Below, one piece after another: positions 1 through 11,100 of a DNA stretch of 64,000 bases. The DNA is taken from NCBI GenBank assembly GCA_025200525.1, contig CM045762.1:28927600-28991599 (forward strand), in the 5' to 3' direction. Position numbers and translations under genes: made by a program. Origin of the DNA: Camellia lanceoleosa. Lineage: Eukaryota; Streptophyta; Magnoliopsida; Ericales; Theaceae. Every line of letters begins with the position of its first letter. Positions within the stretch are counted from its first letter, which is position 1. The notes beneath the pieces were generated by a model. It made no database searches and had not been told where the DNA came from. It saw nothing but the letters and a program-made list of their open reading frames with translations.

Positions 1-455
1 ACTAAATGCGCTTTGATTTATATATATTTTAGAAACCAAATAGATTCAATCATAGTTCAAGAATTAAATAAATAATTTGACGAGAAATAAAAAATATAAT
101 AAACCCTAAAAATATAACTTTATTTGTGAAAAACTTTCTTTATTTTTTTAAAGGATTATATTTTTATGGTGTTGGTCTTTAGCCAAAAGCAACGTTTATT
201 CTTGGGATTTGGCTATTCATTTATGAAATCTTATGATTAATATTGAAAGAAAAGGATTGACTCCTAAAACGTAACATTTTATATTTTACTTAAAATTACA
301 TGCCAAATGATTGTTTTAAATATTTTATGGCCACACAGCCATGGATCCTACTCCATTTATTAATGTAAACCTTTGTATGTGTTTACTATAATAAAAATGT
401 TACATAAAAAATAAAAATAAAAATAAAAAACTGAGATTTATTTATATATTACTCA

Positions 456-687
456 GGCTTCGTTTAGGAACATATTTTTTTAGTAACTTTTTAGTTTTTT
501 GGCTAAAATGTGATGCAAAAAAAAACTAGTATGTTTGGGATGACTTTTTGACTTTTTATGAAAAGATGTGCAAAAAATAGAGAGAAAATAAAATCTTTGA
601 CTTTTTGATATGAATTGCTAACTTTTTAATTTTTTTAATGATTTTTTTAAATTTTTAACTAAAATAGTCACTTGCCAAACGAGACCT
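456..687. mobile_element. MITE-like inverted-repeat element
   Basis: The left end reads AGGCTTCGTTTAGG and the reverse complement of the right end reads AGGTCTCGTTTGGC, about 10 of 14 matching. The interior is T-rich on the left and AT-rich throughout with no coding capacity, as in plant MITEs. No convincing target-site duplication is visible, so the exact ends are uncertain. Confidence 0.4.
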
Positions 688-1303
688 CACAAATTTCATA
701 CTGTACATAAAACTCGACGATGATGTGATATGACATTTGTGAAATTATAGTGTTTCCCTTACAACTATGAATGTTTTAGTTTGAGAGGCAAGGACTCCAA
801 CAAATTATATTATTATAATTATAGATTTTGTTTTAAAAAAAATATTAGTTGCATATACTTATGAATTATTTACAGCAAAATTTCTCGAGTATTAGTGAAT
901 ACCATTTCATCTTTACTCATCTATGAATATATACATTTTGACTTCTCAACTATAAAAATGTATTACTTTCACTTTTTGCAAACCTCTCTAAATGAAATTC
1001 AAAAGAAGTATATTTACATAATTTTTATAATTGAAAGAAGTTAATATGTAATCAAGCCTATAATTATCTATGTATAACGTTACTCCTAAAGTTAAAAAAT
1101 TGAATAAAAGTAGTGGTGTATGACACCAAATTTGTTTAAGGGCCTAATGAGACAAAACCTTGCTGCTATTCTAGCACGATTTCTCAACTAGTTGATTTTG
1201 AAATGTTCATTCAAAGTTTGGTGCATCTAATCTTTGGAAAAAATATTTAAATAATTTTTTAATATAATAATTTATAAATAAATGGATTCAATTTCAATCT
1301 TTA

Positions 1304-1518
1304 GGGTTCATTTGAAATGTGAGCTGATTTTTTTAATTATTTTAGTCTGAGACTAAAAAATTTTATTTAGAATAAGTTTTTTAATTTTTAATTTTTATTT
1401 TTATGAAAAAAAAATAAAATAATTTTAAGTTTAATGTGATATTTTATCATATTTGATTAAAATATCTGATTCTATCTTATATAACTATTTTAATCTCAAC
1501 TTTTATCTCAAACGGGGC
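1304..1518. mobile_element. Tourist-like MITE with TTA target duplication
   Basis: A 215-bp non-coding element is bounded by TTA at 1301-1303 and TTA at 1519-1521. The ends read GGGTTCATTTGA and, on the opposite strand, GCCCCGTTTGAGA, which form an imperfect terminal inverted repeat. A 3-bp TTA duplication and G-rich ends are typical of PIF/Harbinger-derived (Tourist) MITEs in plants. The family assignment is inference from these ends only. Confidence 0.55.
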
Positions 1519-2802
1519 TTAATCAAGTGACTTGAAGTGTGCATGAGGGTAGGTCTGTTAGAGAATCATAGAGGTCATGGAACACCAAAGCAAAATATTG
1601 CAAGACAATGCAAAGTGGCTAGTACAATAATCTTCACATCAACGTGGACAGATCATGGGTGGTTGATAATTGGACAACTACATGTAGGCTTGTAGGTTGT
1701 CTACAAAATGGTTTGGACCACCCAACCAATTTTTTAAATTTAGGTTAGGGTTGGTTTAGGATGGTTTAAAAAAGTATATTTTTTAATTTATTGACTTATA
1801 TGGGTTGGGTTTGGATTAGATTTGATGCGATGTGTTAAAGAGGTAATGTGATTTAAATAAAATGATATGGCTTAAATAGAATAATGACTTTTTAACTTTT
1901 TGTATTATTTAATAGATGCCAAACTTGGCCTAAGTTTGACATAATTTTAAAAAGTATCCTATTTAAGTTATATTATTTTATTTAAATCATATCACTTCTC
2001 TATCATATCAGTTCAAACCCAACTTATATTTTATATTTTTTTATAAAAAATTAAAAAATATACTTATTTAGATCAGTCTAAATAATCTCTTAAAGTGGGT
2101 TAGTTATGATTTGTCGGAAGTTGAGGATTGCACTTAATGAAGTGAAAGTATCTTAAATAGGAAAAGTGTTAAGAAAATAAGTAAAAAATGAAAAATGTTA
2201 TTTACATTTTATATCCATAAATGTATATACATTGATGTGACAAGGTAATAAATCTCATATAATTAAGTGTATAATCAATAAAAATTTGATATTTATCAAA
2301 TTACATCATTGTGGATTAAATTGTAAAATTTTTTTAAGGAACTCAAACATTTTTTTGTAAAAAATATAATAATTTAAAATATATAAAAAATATATTAAAA
2401 TTATAAATATTTTGAAAATTTATACTTCGCATTGACAATAACAAGACATTTTTAAATAGTTGGCAAGTCTGATTGAATTGGTTTGCCGTATTTTTTCACT
2501 CATTTTTTTTATTATATAAAATTTGAAAAATTATTGTACCTAGACTTGAGATGGTGAGTGCTTAATCACATCAAACATCGATCTCAAGTTGTATCACATA
2601 ACAAATAATAAATAGATTGCACTACTTGAACATAACATACCTATTACATAAAATATTTTTCATAAAATTTAAAAATTGTCTACTTGAAGGGTGTTCTTGG
2701 ACATGGTGGGCTCATCACAAGGCCCACGTTAACAATTTAAACCATTTGTCAAAAATCATCTTTGCTAAAATAAAATTGACGGGGGCAACTATAACTATGT
2801 GA

Positions 2803-4391
2803 GGGCCCGTTTGTTTGAGATTATTGGGAGGAAATTATGATTGATAGTGAGGTACGACTCATTATATGGAATGTTTATTTTGAGAAATGAAGAGATCACT
2901 CCTATTCCCTTAATATTAGGATAAGCCTTGAAAGGAGAATTAGGATGAAAAAAGTGGAGATAGTATTAGAAAAATAGTTTCAAGGATTAGAAATTTTTTA
3001 TTTTATTTATTTATTTTTTACATGTTGGACATTTTTTTTTTTTAAACATTAAAGTTTAAATTTAATTTTTTATATTTTTTGTTAAGTAAAAATCATTATT
3101 TTATTTATTTTAGTTTTTTCTAAAATTTTTTATTTTTTTATATGTTGGACATTTTTTTTTAATATTAATGTTTAATGTTTTTATATTTTTTTATTTGATT
3201 TATTATTTTATAGTTATTTTATATAAAAATAATTGAAATTTTTATTGATAAATCTCATTTAAAAATGTTCTAACCTAAGAAGTCCATAAATGAATTTTTT
3301 AACCCACTTAGTCCCATGTATTTATACTTTTATTCTATAAAGTCTTTTTTCTTAATTTACATTATTTTCTTAGACTCTTATACCCTTTATATTTAATATT
3401 GATATTTACTGTGGAGAGAGAAAAGAAAGAATTAAAACATAGAAAATTTCATACACAAATTAAATAACATTGATGCTATTATTTTATATTATTATATAAT
3501 GTGAATATAATTTTTAATTGACAACACATTAAAAATAATGTAAATATTCTCTCATTTGATGTAAATATATTTTTAATTGACAGCACATTAAAAATAATGC
3601 TAAAATTCTCTCTTATATGATGTGAACATTCACAACACCTTTTCAAAAAATTCTCTCTCATCTAATGTAGTGATGTGAACATTCACAGTATGTGAACCTT
3701 CTTATTTTTAATTGACAACACATTAAAAATAATATTAATATTTTCTCGTCTGGTGCGAACATTTACAACACCTTTTTAAAAAATTCTTTCATCTAATGTA
3801 CTAATGTGAATGTTCATAACATATTATATTTTTAATTGACAACACATTCTTATTCACAACATGTAGTGATATGAACGTTCACATTCGTATATTTTAGTGT
3901 AAATATTCACATCATGTAATAAACAACACAATGAGAAAAATTCATTTCAAATTAATATGAATATAATAATATAAATATTCATTTCATTTACATAATGTAA
4001 ATATTCACATCATATAATTGACAACACAATGACAAAAATTCATTTCAAATTAATATGAATATAATGACAGTCAACCTCCTGATGCATGAAAACTACCAAA
4101 ACATAATAAAAATCAACATTAAATATCAACATTAATTGGGAATATTTTGATCTTCTTACCTCAAATAAAATCTAATGAAATAGACAAAAAGAATACAAAT
4201 TGGATAGAATAAAACTCTTAGAAAGAAAACTTATCAAAAAAGCTCCCAAAACAACTTAACAATCCTTATACTAACAACTATCATCAAAACAAATACAATT
4301 TTACTTAATTCTCTCACTATCAATCATCTCACTATTAATCCCCTCATTACAAATCCCTTTAATTTTATCTGTAAAAACAAACGTGACCTAA
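2803..4391. mobile_element. probable non-autonomous DNA transposon, about 1.6 kb
   Basis: The left end begins GGGCCCGTTTGTTT and is followed by a GATTGATAGTGAG block. The reverse complement of the right end begins TAGGTCACGTTTGTTT and also contains GATTGATAGTGAG. The two ends therefore form an imperfect inverted repeat of roughly 60-100 bp. The interior has no protein-coding ORF and contains a degenerate tandem repeat (3490-4060). I could not identify the target-site duplication, so superfamily and exact borders are open. Confidence 0.45.
3490..4060. repeat. degenerate AT-rich tandem repeat
   Basis: The phrase TTTTTAATTGACAACACATT recurs at about 3510, 3571, 3706 and 3831. It is interspersed with copies of ATTCTCTC and of GTGAACATTCACA-like palindromic phrases. 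Spacing is irregular (about 60-135 bp). The repeat lies inside the 2803-4391 inverted-repeat element and probably belongs to it. Confidence 0.5.
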
Positions 4392-4395
4392 TGGT

Positions 4396-5162
4396 ATTAC
4401 ATTTATATTCAAAAAAATATATGTTCTATTGTCAAAATTATACTTACCATTTATTTTGTTGAAAATAAATATAATTTGAACATATAATTACAATTGTCCA
4501 ATCAATTTGCTTTTAGCATAGACAATTTGCTCATAGGCTCAATAAGTAAACAATTCAAACCATCGAAACAAGCATAATGAACCAACACCACCCTCCAATT
4601 AGGAATCCCAATCAAAAAGAATGCAATTCTTTTAGATTCAACTTATCAAGCAATGTAGTAACACTTACCGTGTTTTTTCCCCTGCCTTCTTGATTTTCTC
4701 AGCAGCTAAACAGAGCATAGAACTGTTTCTCTATTGCAAAGAGAACAAAAATAACAAAACCAAAATTTTCTTTTGCTTTCTGGTCATTTTTTCACCCAAA
4801 CATAATTCTCACCAAACGCCAAATTTCTCCCAACCCAACTCCATTGAGCTCCTTAAAAGATCTCCTAATGGGTTGCCAGAGATGCCATTGATGAGTTCGA
4901 GATAAGCATGGCAGTCACACTATTCCCAAACTTTTCTCTTGTTTCTTTCCCATGTTTTCTAAGCGATCAAACAGACCAACCAAGAGAGAACCCCTACTGA
5001 GTTACAGTGAGTTGGGGTTGGGGGTGAAAAACACACTGTTCTCATTCAACTACAATCTTACCCATCAGAAAGAAAAATATATACTGAAAAACTAAATTTG
5101 AATTCAATCCAACTAACAATCCATGAGAAACATACCAAAGATGTCTAACAACCAACCTTTTA
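4396..5162. other. 3' flank of the SHH2-like gene
   Basis: This holds the downstream side of the minus-strand gene. It is expected to contain that gene's 3' UTR and polyadenylation region, but no signal stands out enough to call. A plus-strand open frame at 4690-4905 has no recognisable domain. Composition between 4,680 and 5,030 is less AT-rich than the surroundings, so part of it may be transcribed. Confidence 0.4.
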
Positions 5163-8100
5163 TCATAGTGCCATATTTTGAACAGAACCACTGGCAATGA
5201 TGGTGCTCACAGCAGCGCCACTTGTCACAGCAACATTGGCTGGTGGGACCATTGAAGTTCCCACTTGAGCAGAACCACCGGTGATTGCAGCAGCGGCACT
5301 TGTCACAACAATGTTAGCCGGTAGAACCATTGAAGTTCCCTCTTGACCAAAACCACTGGTAGCATCGCCACTTGTCACAACAACATTAGCTGGTGGAACC
5401 ATTGAAGTTGCCACTTGACCAGAACCACCGGTGATGGTGTTTGCAGCTTCACCACCTGTACTAATCTTGGGAATTTTGGGCTGCAGAATTTCAGGTTCCT
5501 CTACTTTTTGCTGCTTTTGCATTGGTTCAGGTGAAGAACATGCCTTCAATGTGTCGCCCATTTGCGTATCAGCACCAATTTTCTGCCTGTTCATATTACT
5601 GGATTTGTTTATGCCACGAAGTTGCCGGAACCTGTAATCGGTTTCTGGCCGACGGCAAATTTTTCTTAGGGGCACAATTTCCTGAAGAAAGAATTAGCCA
5701 CCGGATGAAAACATTAGCCAGCATGAAATGTATAAAATAGATTAAATGGCAGTGAATAAAATAGGTCTAAATGGCATGGTAGAATGTGCTTTAATGCATG
5801 TATTTTGCACTAAATGCAACATGGAAAGAATGTCGATGGTATGTGCCCGAGAAAACTGTATGATAATAAAGTATAACACAAAGAAAGATATCAAAATCAG
5901 GAATTCTTTCCCACATAAACTTGTGTGAATTAATGAGAAAGTGCCACTGCAAGAAAAAAATAATGGGGTAGGAAACCCATTTCAAGTTAGGACCAACAAC
6001 AATAATGCATCCCTATATTGAGGCATGAAAAGCTATGCAACCCAACAAATATAGGTCTGAATGGTGCAGTAGAATGTGTATTAATGCATGTATTATGCAT
6101 TAGATGCGAAGTTAAAAGAATATCGACTGTATGTGCCAGAGAAAACTGTATAATGTTGAAGTAAAACACAATGAAAAGAAGTATTCTTTGACTTTTCTGA
6201 ACAAAGGTTTCAAAAGCAGGAATTCTTCGCATAAAACTCAAGATGAGTGAGAAAGTGCAGTTGCAAGCAAGAAATAATGATGCTGAAAACCATTTCAAGT
6301 TATAACCAAGAACAATAACACATCCCTACATTTTGAAAATGAACAACTATGCTACTCAATTGACCGCTACAACTTCTGCTGATTTTGGTTTAAGCGAGTT
6401 ATTCCTTGAAAGAATTTCCGTCAGTCAAACTAACTGAATGTGCCGATTTTATGACTATATAAAGACCAACACTAGTCATGCTCCATGTCCATATAGGAGA
6501 ATATTTCTTCACAAACTTTTCAAGAGACGATATCAACTAAAAGTTGTTTCAATGGCATTTCCCTTGGAAAGATAAGCACTACTAACTGTAGTTTTTACTG
6601 TTCAAACTATTTCACTGAGGCTTTTCTTCGGGAAATAATCTCCAGTGTAACAGATAAAGTATACTGTGATCAATCTACCTAACAAGCTTGTAAGAAAGAA
6701 AATAAACTTGTTATCCTAAACAGCTGCTCCAACTCTGACAAACAACAACAAAAACAAAGAGCAAGAGATGTCACCATCTAATAACCTAAATAAAGTGGCC
6801 CAAGATTAAACTGGGCATTTTAAACACTAGGTTTAATTGAGCCATGAACCACAACCACAACCACAAGACACCCCCACCCCCCCAAAAAAGGAAAAAAAAC
6901 ATTAAAAGCAAAGAAAGAAAGAAAAAGAAATGAACTCATAGAAAGTTTGCAGTAAAAAAAATATTCAGTCGTATATGGTATACCTCAGACTCATCATGAT
7001 CATAATGCACCCGGAACCTACAGCGGCAACCTCTTAAATCATGCCTTCGTTTCCGTACATCAAGAACATGTGCATCGAAGTAAAGAGCTGGCTCTTTGCC
7101 GTCCTGAAATTTAAACATTAAAAAATAAAAAATAAATAAAATATCAAATCAAATGGGGATTCTGAAGATTTGATAAATTTAATTTCTGTTCTTTTAAAAT
7201 TGAGATATATAAATTATTCTGCAGCATCATTATAAAGACATTCACACCTGAAAACAGAGTACAAGATCTCCAGGAAGAATTGCAGCACATTCTGATGGTT
7301 CGCATGGAAGAGACCGTGGTCTGACATTCCTACGAATATTAACCCATTCATCTTCCTCCGGTCCATGACCAGCAAAATGAACCAGAACCTCCTGAATTGG
7401 CCAGCAGATTTTAAATCATAGCTCAAGTCAAAAAGGTTGGCAGAAGGTCAAGAAACAAGTTGTGAACTGGCATTTTTAACTTGTAAGTTCTAACAAATGT
7501 TAAAGGGAAAAGATTGTTGTAGTCCAAGGGTAGGTTGCAGATATTATCCATCAACAGTGCACCATTTGATGGATTCGCCTAGAAATTCAGTAACAAACTC
7601 GATTCCTAAGTTCCTACCTAAAGATGCTCGGATACTCCATACAATTAATATAGGCATACATCATGTGGAAACATAAGATGAATAATAGTTCATGAAGGGT
7701 CTAACAAGAAATATGCCATTGGGTGAAATAGGCTTGAACAAATTGTTTATTTGATGTGGTTCTACTTTCATGATGGGACTTAAGGCTTGGCTTAGTTTGG
7801 TTTGGTTTAAGAATAAAGTTAAATGAGCAAAAAAAGTATCAAATTATATGAAGATAGAGGATCCCAATAACGACAATTATGAAATTCAGAAGAATTAGTG
7901 GTATACAGTATCTCTTCCTCCTGATAACTAACTCATTAACATATGAAGGAGAAATAAACTTAAAAAATTACCGCATCACCCTTCTCAAGAGATCGATGAG
8001 ACATAAACATTGCAACATCATACCTGAGGCAGGGAGCATAAAAGGAATGAATTATTGTCATTCAAAACAGGTTAGTAATTATCAGAAAGGATGAGGGCAA

Positions 8101-11100
8101 ACATCAAATAATTAGCATCCAGAAGTTCTAAACCTGAAAAGCCAGAAATACTAACCATGCACCATCCCTTGCAGATTTAGCTTCGAACTCCATATGATAT
8201 TTATCTGAAACAATTCTTTCTGCACTTTGAACTGCTGAAAATGATAATGAGGGCAAAACAACACCATCCATTGCAGATTTAGCTTTGAACTCTGTATGAT
8301 TTTTATCTGAAACAGCTCTTCCTGCGCTTTGAACTGCTGAAAATGATACTGAGGGCAAGATAAAATGAAGTAAGATCACAAGAAGTGAACAGTCAAACAT
8401 TAAATTACAAAGGAAAAAAAAAAAGAAGTAGGAACTCTTTTGGAAGAGATTAGAGGACAGGTAGAAGCAAACTGTCAAACATGAAATTATGATGTGGAAA
8501 AAAAAACACAAAAGAAGAAGAAGAAGATAGAAGACCTCTTCTGGAAGTAAAATTAAGACTCGTAAAGAGCAAAGAGGCTGGCAGATTGCCTCACACCAAA
8601 AAGTGAGTGGATTATGCGTAGGGAAGAGTCAGAAGCACTGTTACCAGACAACACTGTTACCCCAGCAATTTACATTTTGGAACACACTCTCCGAAACATG
8701 GTACACTTTCGTTCAAAACAGGTAAATGCAGCTATCCAAAGTGATCCCAAAAATATTTTCCAGTATAAACCTTAAAGTTACCTTAGGAGGAAAAACAAAT
8801 CAATTAAAATAAACTAAAATCTAAGGAGAGTGGAGTTCTAGCATGACAAAACATAAAAAATGGGTCATAATGCTCATAGGAAATGTGTTGTAACATGATT
8901 AATTGAAAAAGAGAAAGCAATATTTTATTGGATATTTAATTGTTAAAAGAAAATTGCTCTAGAAGTACCTTGTATTCTAATAGTGTAATCCAAACTAGTC
9001 TACCCTTGTTGTACAACATTTTAAGGAATGTGGCATGTAACATTCCTGATTCAATTCCCCAAGTACCAAAATGATCCACATTCCCAGTAACATATGTCAG
9101 AAGACTGTTTCACGCCAAGGAGCAAGTGACAGGAACTTTTAATTGTTAAGAGTAATTCTCTATACCTAATTGCTGTGCCACAGAAAATACTAGAACCAGA
9201 AAGGCTGGCTATGAAGGATTAACCTACTTGTAAGTTTTATTTCTCAAATTCAACTCTGATCATTTCCTAAAAATTAACCAATCACTGGAATCAGTGAATA
9301 TCTAATAAAATAAGGACTGCAGCATTTCATTCAAGCAAACTATTGTTGGCAATTCTCTTACATACACTTGTACTCCATCAACCCAACCTAAGCAACAACT
9401 ACATATTTCAAGCTTAATTTCTTAACTAAATAAATTTTATTATTTCCAAAACTCAACCAATCAATGAATCAGAGCAGATTGCATTAAATAGGAGCAGTCA
9501 CATAGAGCATTTTATTCAAGCAAACTTAGTTTGGCAGTTCTATTAGACACTCCCATGCTCCAGTCAACCTATGACAATTAAACCACCCAGAATGGGGCGT
9601 GACAATACAAGATTCCTTAACTACTATAGTATAAAGCTAATCAGCAACTATGGCCATACAACGAGTTAGATTAGGCAGAAAGGAAAGAGTAAGTTCTTCA
9701 ACGGCCTGTGCATCCAATTTCAAAATTAACCAAACCTATTTAACAAATATGTGCTTTTGACCAAAGAATATGAATGTTGTCATCCCACAATTTCAATTGA
9801 AATTTGCAGAATTGGAAAGCTTGTACAATTGCATTCCAAAAAGGATGAATATGGACTTGCCACCACATAAATTTTAAAAAATGTAAGACCCTACAAGTGG
9901 GAGACACACAACATATATAGTTATATATATTTATTTTATGTTATATATAAGGATAACAAGTATTATTTGTCATTTATATAAATTAAAAATAACAATAATG
10001 TAATGTAAGTCATTTAAAAATTAATGTTACATTAAAACTATAATGTCTAAAGTCTAATGGCTACTGGTACTACATGGTTAATAACAATAGTGCAATGTAA
10101 AATTAATGTAATGTAAGAATAACATCAAACTACCAAAAATAAGAAAATATTTTCCTTTCCAAAATTACGAAGAGTTGATGAAACAAACCAGATAGGATAA
10201 CCTCCATAACAGTACACAAAAATGTATTTTGTCCATAGCATTTTATAGTTCAAAATAGAACAACAGAAATATATATATATACATATGTGTGAAATGCATT
10301 GAACAAATCGAAAATGCTAGACTCATAAATAATTATATGCAACTTATCTATAACATAAAATTTAGTGTTGAAATATTCTATTTTAATGCAATCAACCATT
10401 TAGTACCAGTAGTCATGTTGACAGAAACATTCATCAGAAGCATGATATTCTAGGTCTAGGCATTTAACTAGGTAATGGCAGAGGTTATTGAGTCCCCAAC
10501 GAAGGATTCACTATGCAGCAACGTCAATCCAAAATATAAATTAGAAACAAAATTACTATAGGAAAATACAGGTGAGCACCAGATAAGTGTGCCAAAAAAT
10601 AGGAAGCCAGAATGTTGTCAATCCTACCTGGAGCAGTCACAGATTGATGCGGTTGAGGGACATTTCTCACTGCAGTAGAATCATCCCAAGGCATACGTGA
10701 TACATAGATTGTAGAGTTCACTACGAAGCAACATCAATCCAAAATATAAATTAGATAACAAAATTACTACAGGAAATACAGGCGAGCACCAGATAAGTGT
10801 GCCAAAAAACAAGAAGCTGGAATGTTGTCAATCCTACCTGGAGCAGTTACAGATTGAGGGGCTTGAGGGACATGTCTCACTGCAGCAGAATCATCCCAAG
10901 GCATATTTGATAAATACATTGTACGGTTCACTACGCAGCAACATCAATCCAAAATATAAATTAGAAAACAAAATTACTACAGGAAATACAGCTGAGCACC
11001 AGATAAGTGTGCCAAAAAACAGGAAGCTGGAATGTTTTCAGTCCTACCTGGAGCAGATTGAGGGGTTTGAGGGACATTTATCACTGCACTTGAATCATCC

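Larger units (their letters stand above)
1..2800. other. AT-rich intergenic DNA
   Basis: No gene is supported here. The stretch is rich in A/T runs and stop codons in all frames. Apart from the two small inverted-repeat elements listed separately (456-687 and 1304-1518), I see nothing that looks conserved. A short open frame at 2617-2802 has no recognisable domain and unremarkable composition. Confidence 0.7.

Noticed and set aside
4690..4905. Possible small plus-strand protein of 71 residues
   Set aside because: No recognisable domain, no supporting splice or promoter signals, and it lies in the 3' flank of the minus-strand gene.
5431..5740. Plus-strand open frames over the last SHH2 exon
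   Set aside because: They overlap a well-supported coding exon on the other strand and show no domain.
10441..10510. A fourth cassette exon of the SHH2-like gene after the third acceptor copy
   Set aside because: The acceptor is present but the expected frame reads into TAA after about eight codons and no plausible donor precedes it.
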